Assembly: GCF_000455825.1 (NCBI RefSeq)
Contig: NZ_ATAO01000181.1
Location: 1-64,000 of the forward strand
Length of the DNA: 64,000 nucleotides
Direction: 5' to 3'
From: Microbacterium maritypicum MF109
GTDB lineage: Bacteria; Actinomycetota; Actinomycetes; Actinomycetales; Microbacteriaceae
Both the position numbers and the translations under genes were made by a program. The first letter of the stretch is position 1. Every line of letters begins with the position of its first letter. Positions 40,318 through 50,099 of this stretch are shown here, piece after piece. The notes under the pieces were generated by a model. The model was not told the origin of the DNA. It did not search any database and worked only from the letters and a program-made list of their open reading frames with translations.

Positions 40318-41550
40318 TCAGCTCTCGAGCAACAGGTCGGAGGCGCGAGGGCTGAGAACGGAATCGAGCACGACGCACGCGGCCCCCACGGCACCGACGT
40401 CGTCCCCGACGACGGTGCCATCGACGGGGAGAGTGCGCACCGCGCGGGTCGCACTCGCGTGATCGAGCCTGCCGGGAACCTCTCGGAGGTACACATCGGC
40501 GAGCCGTGACCAGAAAGGGCCTCCGAACACGACCCGATCCACATCGAGCATGTTCGTCAGAGCCGCCGTCAGCACCGCGATGTGTGCCGCTGCCTGTCGC
40601 AGAACCTCGACCGCCGCGGCATTCCCGTCCGCTGCGTACTCGCACAGTCGGCTGAATCTCGCATCGACTGCCGCAGCATCGGACGCCTGGTGGGCGTCGT
40701 CGAACACTCCCGCGCGCTCAGCCCGTTCGACGATCGCCTGCGGGGTGCAGACGACCTCCACGCACCCTCGGGACCCGCACCAGCATGAGGGCCCGTCGGG
40801 GTCGACGATGATGTGCCCGACCTCGCCGATGTTGCGTGTGCTCCCGCGGACCGCCTCGCCGTCTCTCGCCAGGGCGGCGCCGATGCCGATCCCCAGGTAG
40901 ACGAACACGAAGGAGTCGTCGGCCGACTCGCGTCGTGTCCACAGCTCTCCGACCGCGGCCGACGTCGTGTCCTTCTCGAGCACCACCGGCATCGCCGTCA
41001 TCTCCGCCAGCACCGCGCGCAGCGGCACACGATGCCACCCGGCGAGCTTCGGCGGGTCGATGACCGTGCCCTTCTCGGCGTCGAGCGGACCGGGAGCCGC
41101 GACTCCCACCCCTGCGATCCGCGAACGATCCACACCGGACTCCGCGATCAGGGCATCGATCGTCTCCGCCATGGCCTCCACGATCCGGAGCGGATCATCG
41201 GCCGGCGTGCGCACACTCCGGCGTCTGACGATGGCGCCGGACAGGTCGAGCAGCACGAACGTCATCAGGGCGGGATCGAGGTGCACGCCGACCGCGAAGC
41301 GGCTGTCGGCGACGAGCCGCAGGGTCACGCGCGGCTTGCCCGGTCCATTGATCGTGCGGCCGGCCTCTCGGATGAAGCCGTCATCGAGCAGTCGCCGAGT
41401 GATGTTGGTGACGGTCTGCGCCGACAGCCGGGTCGCGGTCGACAGCTCGATCCTGCTCAACCCCTCGCCTGATTGGCGGATCGCCTCCAGGATCACGGAC
41501 TGGTTGAAGTCGCCCATACGCGGAAGATTGGTGCCACGACGCGTTCCCAT
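40318..41550 (-). CDS. ROK family transcriptional regulator
   Basis: About 410 residues. N-terminal winged helix (NQSVILEAIRQSGEGLSRIEL, LSAQTVTNITRRLLDDGFI) then a ROK sugar-kinase-like domain: FAVGVHLDPALMTFVLLDLSG, IAGVGVAAPGPLDAEKGTV, GIGIGAALARDGEAV, the zinc motif CWCGSRGCVEVV, and VDRVVFGGPFW. Typical of NagC/XylR-type sugar regulators. The start at 41550 is chosen for MGTRRGTNLPR; 41568 is possible. The sugar target is unknown, as no sugar genes are adjacent. Confidence 0.9.
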   Translation of the reverse strand: MGTRRGTNLPRMGDFNQSVILEAIRQSGEGLSRIELSTATRLSAQTVTNITRRLLDDGFIREAGRTINGPGKPRVTLRLVADSRFAVGVHLDPALMTFVLLDLSGAIVRRRSVRTPADDPLRIVEAMAETIDALIAESGVDRSRIAGVGVAAPGPLDAEKGTVIDPPKLAGWHRVPLRAVLAEMTAMPVVLEKDTTSAAVGELWTRRESADDSFVFVYLGIGIGAALARDGEAVRGSTRNIGEVGHIIVDPDGPSCWCGSRGCVEVVCTPQAIVERAERAGVFDDAHQASDAAAVDARFSRLCEYAADGNAAAVEVLRQAAAHIAVLTAALTNMLDVDRVVFGGPFWSRLADVYLREVPGRLDHASATRAVRTLPVDGTVVGDDVGAVGAACVVLDSVLSPRASDLLLES

Positions 41551-41568
41551 CGTCCAATGATCCCCCAT

Positions 41569-41870
41569 CGACGGGAAAATCGTGTCCCCCGAAATGCCGA
41601 ATCTTGTCCCCCAAAATACCTACAGACAATGTTTGCGGAACCCCTCAGACTGAAGAGGACGCTTCGCGTTCGGCTGGTCTCTCTGTCCCAGGGTAGACAG
41701 ACGCTGATCGGCCACCAGCGGATGGTTTTCGGGTAACTGTCCGCACGGAGAGGGGCAGGCGGATTCGCCGCCCCTCTCCCACTCTCACATCCTCGACTCC
41801 GGTCACCTCCCCAGGCCGGGGCCGAGGACGGAGCCGAGGTCGCTCACCGGTCCTGCCGAAAGTTCTTCCG
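41569..41870. other. Intergenic gap with terminator
   Basis: GGAGAGGGGC (41747-41756) pairs with GCCCCTCTCC (41770-41779) with an inner GGCG/CGCC stem, a good terminator after the leftward histidine kinase-like gene. The 41580-41740 part is AT-richer and should hold the ROK gene promoter. Confidence 0.65.
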
Positions 41871-42875
41871 TCAGCGCGGAATCTCGTGCCAGAGGTCGAC
41901 CGCGTCGTCATCACCCGAGGAGCGGGTGCCCGCGCGGCCCACCACCGTCACGGCGACACGCGGGTCCCGCCCCGAGCGGATGATGAGCCGAGATGTCTGT
42001 GCATGACTCAGCACGACCGCCAGTTCGTCCCTGATCGCCTTGCGACGGGACTCGTCTATGCCGTCGAACCCGCCCTCATCGAAGACGGTCACGACCACTC
42101 CACGCCGTCGGGCAGCTTCGATCGCGTTGCGTACCGCGTCGTTGAGGAGGTCGGCGCCGCGCAGTTCGTCGCGCAGCCTGCCCTCGGCGAGCCGCGCGTC
42201 CAGACGTTCCTGATCGTTCAACACACCTCGCGCCGCGACCACTCTGCTGAGCACCGGACCGGCGACAGCCAGAGCGAACTGCGTGCGCAGACGCCTCTCG
42301 CGCTGACGCACCCGCTGCGTGGCATGCCACGCGGACACCGCCTGCTGGATCTCGGCGAGGCGCTCGGTGTCGCGCACCGCACGATCCCAGAACATCACGA
42401 GGAGTCGAGCGACGGCCACCCACATGATCGAGCCGACCAGCCCCAGGTTGAGGGCCACGACGAACCCCAGAGCCACCGACGCGGCCAGGACGAGCACCGC
42501 CAACACGAGCCAGCCGATCAGAGACCGCCGACGCACCACACACACGACCGCGAGCAGTCCGAGCGCCCCGATGTACCAGGTCGCGAACGGGGCGGTACGA
42601 TCCGCCGGCTCGAGCGAGAAGGTCACGAGCACGGGAATCGCCATGCTCGCGAGCAGCGCGAGGACCGCCGACCACGTCGGCATCCGCACCGAGGAGCCGT
42701 CGCCGAGGATGGCGATGTTCACGACCACGAGATACAGGCCGATGGCGAGGACCATGAGCAGCGGAGCGGTCGGCTGCTCGATCCACCAGATCCCCCGTGC
42801 GACGAAGTACAGGGCGAAGCCGACGGCGAGAGAGGTGGCGACGCTGCGCACGGTGCGGTTCACGCGCGCTCCCAT
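41871..42875 (-). CDS. Membrane protein with degenerate histidine-kinase-like C-terminus
   Basis: A 334-residue protein, third gene of the RR-HK-HK-like operon. N-terminal membrane segments (SVATSLAVGFALYFVARGIW, LLMVLAIGLYLVVVNIAIL, WYIGALGLLAVVCVV, LVLAVLVLAASVALGFVVAL). The cytoplasmic part (RERRLRTQFALAVAGPVLSR, RGADLLNDAVRNAIEAARRR) follows a kinase linker pattern, but I see no full set of HATPase motifs. Probably an inactive or partner kinase; the operon makes a joint role likely. Confidence 0.65.
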   Translation of the reverse strand: MGARVNRTVRSVATSLAVGFALYFVARGIWWIEQPTAPLLMVLAIGLYLVVVNIAILGDGSSVRMPTWSAVLALLASMAIPVLVTFSLEPADRTAPFATWYIGALGLLAVVCVVRRRSLIGWLVLAVLVLAASVALGFVVALNLGLVGSIMWVAVARLLVMFWDRAVRDTERLAEIQQAVSAWHATQRVRQRERRLRTQFALAVAGPVLSRVVAARGVLNDQERLDARLAEGRLRDELRGADLLNDAVRNAIEAARRRGVVVTVFDEGGFDGIDESRRKAIRDELAVVLSHAQTSRLIIRSGRDPRVAVTVVGRAGTRSSGDDDAVDLWHEIPR

Positions 42876-44095
42876 CCCAGCGTCACGGTCGTGCCGTGCG
42901 CGTCGGAGACGATGTCGGCCGTGCCGGCGACGCCCGCCATACGTGCGAAGATCGACGCCCGGATCCCGAGACGGTCGGCACCGATCGACGCCACGTCGAA
43001 GCCGCCGCCGGTGTCCGAAACCGTCACGCCGATCCCCTCGTCGCCGTGCCCCTCGACGATGATGTGGAGTCCACGACCGTTGGCGTGGGACACGGCGTTG
43101 CCGATCGCCTGCCGCGCGGCGAGCACGAGTGCGCGAGCGGCCCGCCCGGGTATGAGGCCGATGCCGCCGCGCTCCTCGACGATCGCATCAGCGCCGAGCT
43201 CGGACAGGGCTCTACGCAGCTCCACGACGATCTGCGCCGTGCCGACCGGCTCGTCACTGCCCTCCTGCGCGACGGCCGCTTCGGTATTGGCGAGGCGAGT
43301 GAGTGCCTCCCGGGCCATGGCGACGGCGAGCTCTTCGGCACGCTCCCCCTCAGCCCGCTCCGCGGCGATCAGCGCGGCGAGGACGCTGTCATGCATCAGT
43401 GCGGACATCGTCGCCCGCTCCTCCTCCGCGGCGGCCGCCGCAGCCGCTGTCGAGTACGACGCCACCGCCTGTCCCCTGGCCTCGTCCACGCCGGCGGCGA
43501 CGGAACGGAACATCCAGCCCAGGGAGATGATGACGACCCCGAGGATGAGGGTGAACGACACGTCGAACGCCGTCGTCACCCAGAACTCGCGCGAGAACTC
43601 CCCCTGGACGAGCCGCACGTAGCCGTAGACGAACGGCATCCCCGCCGCCCAGGCGAACTGGAGCGGCAACGGGAACGCGAGCATCGCCGCGACCACGCCG
43701 ACATTGACCAGGAAGAAGATCCAGGGCTGCTCGCCGGCGCCCTTGTCCGACGGGTCGACGATCGTCGGCCAGGCGGCGAGCGCGAGGACGTAGACCACGG
43801 CGAAGATACCGGAGAAGGTGCGCACCCCCCGGCCCACCAGACAAGCGACCAGCATCGCAGCCAACGGCACGAACACCACGATCAGGGTGACGACGTGCGC
43901 AGGATCCGCGTGCGAGAGCGACGCCATCGCAGAGATCAGCGCCTGCGCGCCGAGAACCGCCGAGCCGATCGCGACGACGATCGCGAGGATCCGCTCCATG
44001 CGTGTGCCGGTGAAGCGCTCGTACGCCGTCTCCGTGCTCCCCGGAGAGGGGATCTTGCTCCACGCGTCGCGGATGCTGAGCGGCTCAGCGGCCAC
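42860..44095 (-). CDS. Sensor histidine kinase (NarX/DesK-like)
   Basis: A 411-residue protein. Several membrane helices in the first half (ILAIVVAIGSAVLGAQALIS, VVTLIVVFVPLAAMLVACLV, WIFFLVNVGVVAAMLAF). A coiled dimerisation segment follows with EEERATMSALMHDSVLAALIAA, where HD is the phospho-acceptor His. The ATPase domain has VLAARQAIGNAVSHANGRGL (N box), VTVSDTGGGFDV (G1) and RLGIRASIFARM. It pairs with the response regulator upstream and overlaps it. Confidence 0.85.
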   Translation of the reverse strand: MAAEPLSIRDAWSKIPSPGSTETAYERFTGTRMERILAIVVAIGSAVLGAQALISAMASLSHADPAHVVTLIVVFVPLAAMLVACLVGRGVRTFSGIFAVVYVLALAAWPTIVDPSDKGAGEQPWIFFLVNVGVVAAMLAFPLPLQFAWAAGMPFVYGYVRLVQGEFSREFWVTTAFDVSFTLILGVVIISLGWMFRSVAAGVDEARGQAVASYSTAAAAAAAEEERATMSALMHDSVLAALIAAERAEGERAEELAVAMAREALTRLANTEAAVAQEGSDEPVGTAQIVVELRRALSELGADAIVEERGGIGLIPGRAARALVLAARQAIGNAVSHANGRGLHIIVEGHGDEGIGVTVSDTGGGFDVASIGADRLGIRASIFARMAGVAGTADIVSDAHGTTVTLGWERA

Positions 44096-44744
44096 CGGGT
44101 GCCTCGTCAGCCGTGACGATCCCGTCTTCCATCGCCCGGCGCAGCAGATCGACCTTCGTCGGCGCCGGACGCCCGACCTCGACGTACTTCACGCGGATGC
44201 GGGTGATGTTCTCCTTGGCCGTGGAGTAGGCGACACCCAGCTTCTCGGCGACGGCCTTCAACGGCAGCCCCGTCGCATACAGACGGAGCACCTCGCGTTC
44301 GCGCGTGGCGAGCTGCGCATCGGCGAACGCCCGGTCTCCCTCGACCGCGCTCGCCCATTCGACGTTGTTGAGAGCCTCGCCTTGCGCCACCGTGCGGATC
44401 GCGTCGAGCACGTCGTCGAGGGCGGAGGACTTGCTCACCACGCCGGCGGCCCCGGCGGCGAGCGCCTCGCGCACGGCTGCCGGCCGATCGGCGACGCTGT
44501 GGATCACGACGCTCGCGCCGTCGTTGACCAGCGAGGTCACGTTCTCGGTCACGGTCGTGCCGTCGCCGAGGGTGAGGTCGAGGACGACCACCTCGGCAGG
44601 TGCGGCCGCGGTGGCTTTGCGCCATTCGAGGTAGGAGACCACCGTGCTCCCGGAGAAGACCACGGTCTGCGAATCACGCGCGCACGCGGCCTCGAGGCCG
44701 AGGCGAACGGACTCGTGATCGTCGATGAGTGCGACCGTGCTCAT
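44085..44744 (-). CDS. Response regulator, LuxR/NarL family
   Basis: A 219-residue regulator. Receiver domain: STVALIDDHESVRLGLEAA (acid pair), VVVLDLTLGDG (phospho-Asp), VVIHSVADR and VVSKSSALDDV (Lys). C-terminal LuxR HTH: LATREREVLRLYATGLPLKAVA, YSTAKENITRIRVKYVEVGR. First gene of the operon with the kinase. Targets are unknown. Confidence 0.94.
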   Translation of the reverse strand: MSTVALIDDHESVRLGLEAACARDSQTVVFSGSTVVSYLEWRKATAAAPAEVVVLDLTLGDGTTVTENVTSLVNDGASVVIHSVADRPAAVREALAAGAAGVVSKSSALDDVLDAIRTVAQGEALNNVEWASAVEGDRAFADAQLATREREVLRLYATGLPLKAVAEKLGVAYSTAKENITRIRVKYVEVGRPAPTKVDLLRRAMEDGIVTADEAPGGR

Positions 44745-44785
44745 CCCCTCAGCCTACTGAGTCCCCCCGAGAAGCCGCGGATCGC

Positions 44786-46030
44786 TCATCGTGTGAGCAG
44801 CGCGACGACTTCGAAGTGGTGCGAGTGCGGGAACAGATCGAAGCCCCGAAGTCGGTCGACGTTCCAACCGAGGGTGCGGAAGGTGCCGAGATCCCGGGCG
44901 AGTGCCACGGGGTCGCACGCGACGTACGCGATGGCCTCCGGCGCGAGTGCGTGCACCGCTTCGACGACCTGCCGACCGGCACCGGCGCGGGGCGGGTCGA
45001 GCACGACGGCGCCCGTGCGCCCGCTCTTCTGCGTCGCCAGGAAGCGATCGACGCGCGCCGTCACGGCGTTCACTTCGAGCGGCGCGAGATTCGCGGCGGC
45101 GTGCGCAGTGGCGCGTGCACTGGACTCGACCGTCACGATGTCGGTCCCGCCGAGATCGGCGAGCGTCGCGGCGAACAGTCCGACCCCTCCATACAGGTCG
45201 TAGTGCGTCTTCTGGTCGTCGACATGTCCGTCGAGGATTCCGTAGACCGCGGCGTCGAGCACGGAGGCCGCACGCGGGTGCACCTGCCAGAAGCCCGTGG
45301 CGTCGACCTCGAATCGACGGTCGTTGACCATCTCGTGGATCACCTCGGGAGTGGGACGCTTGCGGAACCCACGCTGCACGCGGGGGGCGCGCTCGGTCTC
45401 CTCACGTCGGATGACGCGCACCGTGCCGTCGGCGGGCTCGACGAGTTCGATGCGGCCGGGGGCCTCGCCCTGCAGCGCGAGCGCCGCTTCGGCGATCGCG
45501 GGCCTGGCCAGCGGATGCGAGGTCACGGGGACGACGCGGTGGCTGCGTGCGGCGAACGGACCGGCGACTCCCGTGTCGTCGACATGCAGGGTGACGCGTG
45601 TGCGCCATCCGAGACCGTCGCCCGATTCCACCGACTCGATCTCGGGGGCGACCAGACCGCTGCCTGCGAAACGCTCCAGCGCCTCGGTCAGCACGCGCTG
45701 CTTGAGCTCACGCTGGTGGTCGATGTCGATATGGCCGAGGTCGGCGCCACCGGGGCGGTCGGCCGGGTCCCGCGACACGTCGGCTTCCGCCCACACGTGC
45801 GGGCGACGGTGCTCCGACGCCTCCAGCACCTCGATGGTCTCGGCCCGCCAGAAGCTGCGGGTCGAGGCGTCCGCCCCCTCCTGCGGGGCGATCACCCGGG
45901 CCCGGACCCGCTCTCCGGGGATCGCGTCGGAGACGAAGACCACGCGTCCCTCGTGGCGGGCGATGAACGTGCCCCCGTGCGCGATGCCGGTGATGTCGAG
46001 TTCGAGCACGTCGGCTGGGGAGGAAGTCAT
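44786..46030 (-). CDS. RNA m5U methyltransferase (TrmA/RlmD family) with TRAM domain
   Basis: A 414-residue methyltransferase. TRAM N-terminus ELDITGIAHGGTFIARHEGRVVFVSD, DLYGGVGLFAATLADLG (SAM binding), VLDPPRAGAG (catalytic site) and IAYVACDPVALARDL where the family Cys is present. It modifies uridine in rRNA or tRNA. The 4Fe-4S Cys set of RlmD is absent in the part after TRAM. Start is ATG 46030; divergent from maf. Confidence 0.88.
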   Translation of the reverse strand: MTSSPADVLELDITGIAHGGTFIARHEGRVVFVSDAIPGERVRARVIAPQEGADASTRSFWRAETIEVLEASEHRRPHVWAEADVSRDPADRPGGADLGHIDIDHQRELKQRVLTEALERFAGSGLVAPEIESVESGDGLGWRTRVTLHVDDTGVAGPFAARSHRVVPVTSHPLARPAIAEAALALQGEAPGRIELVEPADGTVRVIRREETERAPRVQRGFRKRPTPEVIHEMVNDRRFEVDATGFWQVHPRAASVLDAAVYGILDGHVDDQKTHYDLYGGVGLFAATLADLGGTDIVTVESSARATAHAAANLAPLEVNAVTARVDRFLATQKSGRTGAVVLDPPRAGAGRQVVEAVHALAPEAIAYVACDPVALARDLGTFRTLGWNVDRLRGFDLFPHSHHFEVVALLTR

Positions 46031-46053
46031 TCTTCGAGGATACGGTGGTGGAC

Positions 46054-46692
46054 ATGCGCGTCTGCCTCGCCTCCACCTCGCCCGCCCGCCTCATGCTGCT
46101 CCGGCAGGCGGGAATCGAACCGCTCACGGTGTCGCCCGACGTCGATGAGGATGCGGTCGCTGCCGCCGAGGAGGAGAAGAGGGGCGCCCCCCTCGCGCCC
46201 GAGGAACTGGTGCTTCTGCTCGCCCGCGCGAAGGCGGCCGCCGTCGCACGGAGCCTCGCTGCGGACGGGACCTTCGACGGCCTGGTGATCGGCGGGGATT
46301 CGATGTTCGCGCTCGGCGGGCGGGTCTACGGCAAGCCGTACACCGCCGAGGAGGCGACCAGGCGCTGGCAGGAGATGCGCGGCGAGACCGGCATCCTGCA
46401 TTCCGGGCACTCGGTGTTCCGGGTCTCCCCCGACGCCGAACCCAAAGAGGCCACCGCGGTCGCCGCGGCCGCCGTGACGTTCGCCGACGACGTGAGCGAC
46501 GCCGAGATCGCCGCGTACGTCGCCTCCGGAGAGCCGCTCCTCGTGGCGGGAGCCTTCACCGTCGACAGCCTGGGCGGGGCATTCATCACCCGTGTGGACG
46601 GCGATCCTTCGACGGTCGTCGGCATGTCCCTGTCGACCGTCCGCCGTCTCGCCACCGAGCTCGGTGTCCGTTGGACCGACCTCTGGTCGTAG
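46054..46692 (+). CDS. maf: Maf-like nucleotide pyrophosphatase
   Basis: A 212-residue protein: MRVCLASTSPARLMLLRQAG (the ASxSPxR motif), LVIGGDSMFALGGRVYGKP (catalytic Asp in GGDSM), EEATRRWQEMRGETGILHSG and VAGAFTVDSLGGAFITRVDGD. Maf enzymes hydrolyse modified or canonical nucleotides; substrate preference cannot be told. The start at 46054 is used; two GTG codons lie just upstream. Confidence 0.93.
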   Translation: MRVCLASTSPARLMLLRQAGIEPLTVSPDVDEDAVAAAEEEKRGAPLAPEELVLLLARAKAAAVARSLAADGTFDGLVIGGDSMFALGGRVYGKPYTAEEATRRWQEMRGETGILHSGHSVFRVSPDAEPKEATAVAAAAVTFADDVSDAEIAAYVASGEPLLVAGAFTVDSLGGAFITRVDGDPSTVVGMSLSTVRRLATELGVRWTDLWS

Positions 46693-46770
46693 ACTCCCCT
46701 CCACGTTTTCCCGACTTTCTTGTGGGGAGTCGTCAAAGGGATCGGGGTCGTTCTCGCTAGGCTGGCAAGC

Positions 46771-48537
46771 ATGCCTGCTATCGCCAAGGTGCTCATCGCC
46801 AACCGCGGCGAGATCGCCGTCCGCATCATCCGCGCCGCCCGCGACTCCGGGATCGCCTCGGTCGCCGTCTACGCCGACCAGGACCGGGATGCCCTGCACA
46901 CCCGCCTCGCCGACGAGGCCTACGCTCTCGGCGGCTCGACCAGCGCGGAGACCTACCTCCAGATCGAGAAGATCCTCTCCATCGCCCGCCGCGCCGGTGC
47001 CGACGCCGTGCACCCCGGCTACGGGTTCCTCGCCGAGAACGCCGAGTTCGCACGCGCCATCATCGAGGCGGGGATGACCTGGATCGGCCCGTCTCCGGAG
47101 GCCATCGAGGCTCTCGGCGACAAGGTGACCGCGCGTCACGTCGCTGAGAAGGTCGGCGCGCCTCTCGCTCCCGGCACCCCCGGCCCCGTCGAAGGCGCCG
47201 ATGAGGTCATCGCCTTCGCGAAGGAGTTCGGCCTCCCGATCGCCATCAAGGCCGCGTACGGCGGCGGCGGACGCGGCCTCAAGGTCGCCCGCGAGCTCGA
47301 CGAGGTCGCCGAGCTCTTCGAATCCGCCACCCGCGAGGCCGTCGCCGCCTTCGGACGCGGCGAGTGCTTCGTCGAGAAGTACCTCGACAAGCCGCGTCAC
47401 GTCGAGACCCAGTGTCTGGCCGATGCCGCAGGAAACGTCGTCGTCATCTCGACGCGCGACTGCTCGCTGCAGCGCCGCCACCAGAAGCTCGTCGAAGAGG
47501 CACCGGCCCCGTTCCTCACGGAGGAGCAGAACGAGCTGCTCTACTCGGCATCGAAGGCCATCCTGAAGGAGGTCGGATACGTCGGTGCCGGCACCTGCGA
47601 GTTCCTCATCGGCGCCGACGGCACGGTCTCATTCCTCGAGGTGAACACGCGCCTGCAGGTCGAGCACCCCGTCTCCGAAGAGGTCACCGGTATCGATCTG
47701 GTGCGCGAGCAGTTCCGCATCGCGGCCGGCGGCACCATCGACTACGACGACCCGAAGCCCCAGGGGCACTCGATCGAGTTCCGCATCAACGGCGAGGACC
47801 CCGGTCGCGGATTCCTGCCCCAGCCCGGCCCGATCCACGTCTTCAAGACCTTCGGAGGCCCCGGCATCCGTCTCGACTCCGGCGTCACCGCCGGCGACTC
47901 GGTGTCCGGCGCCTTCGACTCCCTGCTCGCGAAGATCATCGTGACAGGCAAGGACAGGGCGGAAGCGCTGGAGCGCTCGCGCCGCGCACTCGATGAGTTC
48001 GAGGTCGCCGGTCTCCCCACCGTCATCCCGTTCCACCGCAAGGTCGTGCGCGATCCCGCGTTCACGGCGGAGGACGGCGAGTTCGGGATCTTCACCCGCT
48101 GGATCGAGACCGAGTTCGTCAACGACATCCCCGCGTGGGACGGGGAGCTCGAAGCACCGACCTCCGCCGAAGCACGTCACACCGTGGTCGTCGAGGTCTC
48201 CGGCAAGCGCCTCGAGGTGAGCCTCCCCGACCGCGTGGCCGTCGCCGCCGGTACCGCCGGACGCCCGGCAGCGGTTCCGCCGTCGCGCCGCAGCCACGCC
48301 ACCACCGCCAACGCCGGGGCCTCCGGCGACGCGGTGAAGTCGCCCATGCAGGCGACCGTCGTCAAGATCGCCGTCGCCGACGGACAGCAGGTCGTCAAGG
48401 GCGACCTGGTGGTCGTGCTCGAAGCCATGAAGATGGAGCAGCCGCTGCAGGCGCACAAGGACGGCGTGGTCGGCAACATCAACGCGGATGCCGGCGCCAC
48501 GGTCTCCGCAGGACACCAGCTGCTCACGATCAGCTGA
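46771..48537 (+). CDS. accA3: Acyl-CoA carboxylase alpha chain (biotin carboxylase + biotin carrier)
   Basis: A 588-residue protein. [54 protein letters not shown] (ATP grasp Gly loop), [20 protein letters not shown] and [12 protein letters not shown] are the biotin carboxylase. After a linker the carrier domain ends with [20 protein letters not shown], where Lys in EAMKM is biotinylated. It partners the beta/epsilon pair at 38145. ATG 46771 begins [14 protein letters not shown]. Confidence 0.96.
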   Translation: MPAIAKVLIANRGEIAVRIIRAARDSGIASVAVYADQDRDALHTRLADEAYALGGSTSAETYLQIEKILSIARRAGADAVHPGYGFLAENAEFARAIIEAGMTWIGPSPEAIEALGDKVTARHVAEKVGAPLAPGTPGPVEGADEVIAFAKEFGLPIAIKAAYGGGGRGLKVARELDEVAELFESATREAVAAFGRGECFVEKYLDKPRHVETQCLADAAGNVVVISTRDCSLQRRHQKLVEEAPAPFLTEEQNELLYSASKAILKEVGYVGAGTCEFLIGADGTVSFLEVNTRLQVEHPVSEEVTGIDLVREQFRIAAGGTIDYDDPKPQGHSIEFRINGEDPGRGFLPQPGPIHVFKTFGGPGIRLDSGVTAGDSVSGAFDSLLAKIIVTGKDRAEALERSRRALDEFEVAGLPTVIPFHRKVVRDPAFTAEDGEFGIFTRWIETEFVNDIPAWDGELEAPTSAEARHTVVVEVSGKRLEVSLPDRVAVAAGTAGRPAAVPPSRRSHATTANAGASGDAVKSPMQATVVKIAVADGQQVVKGDLVVVLEAMKMEQPLQAHKDGVVGNINADAGATVSAGHQLLTIS

Positions 48538-48551
48538 CACCCGGCATCAGC

Positions 48552-48587
48552 GGAAAGGGCGCCCCACCGAGGTGGGGCGCCCTTTCC
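48552..48587. terminator. Bidirectional terminator between accA3 and lpdA
   Basis: GGAAAGGGCGCCCCACC pairs with GGTGGGGCGCCCTTTCC around GA; a perfect 17-bp stem between convergent genes. Confidence 0.92.
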
Positions 48588-48602
48588 GCATCTCTCCCGG
48601 GA

Positions 48603-50042
48603 TCAGGAGATGTTCACGAGATGCATCGCCCTGCTCGCATCGGTGATGCTGCTGGAGAGCGAGGGGTATGCCGCGAAGACCCGCGAGACCTGGTCGACCG
48701 TGAGACGGCGTTCGACGGCGACCGCGATCGGGTAGATCAGCTCCGATGCCTTCGGCGCCACGATCACGCCGCCGATCACGGTGCCCGATCCCTTGCGCGC
48801 GATGAGCTTGACGAAGCCGTCCTTGATGCCCATCATCTTCGCGCGCGGGTTCGCCGCGAGCGGGAGCTTGTAGACCAGGCCGTCGGCCACACCGTCCTCG
48901 ACATCCTTCTCGCCGTAGCCGACCGTGGCGATCTCGGGCGCGGTGAAGATGTTCGAGGTGATCTTGATCTGTTCGAGCGGGATGACGATGTCGCCGAGGG
49001 CGTGGAAGACGGCCGTGCGCCCCTGCATCGAGGCCACTGAGGCCAGCGGGAAGAAGTTCGTGCAGTCGCCGACCGCGTACACGTTGGGGACCGAGGTGCG
49101 CGCGACCCGGTTCACCCGCACGTGTCCCGACTCGTCGAGCTCGACACCCGCCTCCTCTAGACCGATGCCTGCGGTGTTCGGGATGGAACCGACCGCCATC
49201 AGGCAGTGGCTGCCATCGACCGTGCGCCCGTCCGACAGGGTGACCGTGACCCCGTCATCCGTGACCTCGACGCGGTCGGCACGGGACTTGGAGAGCACCT
49301 GCATGCCCCCGCGCTTGAAGACCTTCTCCAGAACGCTCGCCGCATCCTTGTCCTCGCCCGGGAGCACCTGCTCGCGGCTGGAGATCAAGGTCACCTTGGC
49401 ACCGAGGTTCATGTAGGCGGAGGCGAACTCCGCACCGGTGACACCGGAACCGACCACGATGAGGTGCTCGGGGAGCGCCTTCATGTCGTACAGCTGCGTC
49501 CACGTCAGGATGCGCTTGCCGTCGGGCTTGGCCGAGTCCAGCTCGCGCGGAGAGGCACCGACCGCCACGATGATCGTGTCGGCCTCGACCCGATCGAAGT
49601 CGGTCCCGCCCTGGCCCGTCGACACGATGATCGCGGTGGGTCCCTCGAGGCGACCGTGACCGGAGAGGATGCGTACGCCGGCTTCGAGGAGCGTCGCACG
49701 CATGTCCTCGGACTGCTGACCCGCCAGCGCGAGGAGCCGCTTGTTCACGGCGGCGAGGTTGATCGCGATCTCGGGCTTGAGGGGTCGCGAGTGGTCGCCC
49801 TTGGCGTAGAAGTTGACCCCGAGGTCGCTCGCCTCGGAGATGGCGACGGCCGCATCGGCGGTGGCGATCAGGCTCTTCGAGGGCACGACGTCGGTGAGGA
49901 CGGCGGATCCGCCGACTCCCACGCGCTCGACCAGGGTGACCTCGGCCCCCAACTGGGCTGCCGCGAGGGCCGCCTCGTAGCCGCCGGGACCGCCGCCGAG
50001 GACGGCGACGCGCTGAGTGCGCTCGAAAGTGGTGGAAGACAT
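48603..50042 (-). CDS. lpdA: LpdA-like NAD(P)H quinone/disulfide-type reductase without redox cysteines
   Basis: About 479 residues. FAD motif VAVLGGGPGGYEAALAAAQL, NAD motif LIVVGSGVTGAEFASAYMNL, and VYAVGDCTNFFPLAS are intact and the C-terminal dimer domain is complete. At the usual CxxxxC site the sequence is GVGGSAVLTDVVPSKSL, so both redox cysteines are missing, as in mycobacterial LpdA, a quinone reductase. Start 50042 (MSSTTFERTQRVA) is chosen over 50051. Divergent from the PNP gene. Confidence 0.9.
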   Translation of the reverse strand: MSSTTFERTQRVAVLGGGPGGYEAALAAAQLGAEVTLVERVGVGGSAVLTDVVPSKSLIATADAAVAISEASDLGVNFYAKGDHSRPLKPEIAINLAAVNKRLLALAGQQSEDMRATLLEAGVRILSGHGRLEGPTAIIVSTGQGGTDFDRVEADTIIVAVGASPRELDSAKPDGKRILTWTQLYDMKALPEHLIVVGSGVTGAEFASAYMNLGAKVTLISSREQVLPGEDKDAASVLEKVFKRGGMQVLSKSRADRVEVTDDGVTVTLSDGRTVDGSHCLMAVGSIPNTAGIGLEEAGVELDESGHVRVNRVARTSVPNVYAVGDCTNFFPLASVASMQGRTAVFHALGDIVIPLEQIKITSNIFTAPEIATVGYGEKDVEDGVADGLVYKLPLAANPRAKMMGIKDGFVKLIARKGSGTVIGGVIVAPKASELIYPIAVAVERRLTVDQVSRVFAAYPSLSSSITDASRAMHLVNIS

Positions 50043-50099
50043 GGAATCCATTCTCGCGCAATCCTGGCACCCGAGCCTGCACCTTCCTAGAGTGGATTC

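Noticed and set aside
48603..50042. Canonical dihydrolipoamide dehydrogenase
   Set aside because: The redox CxxxxC pair is absent and no lipoyl-dependent complex genes are adjacent.
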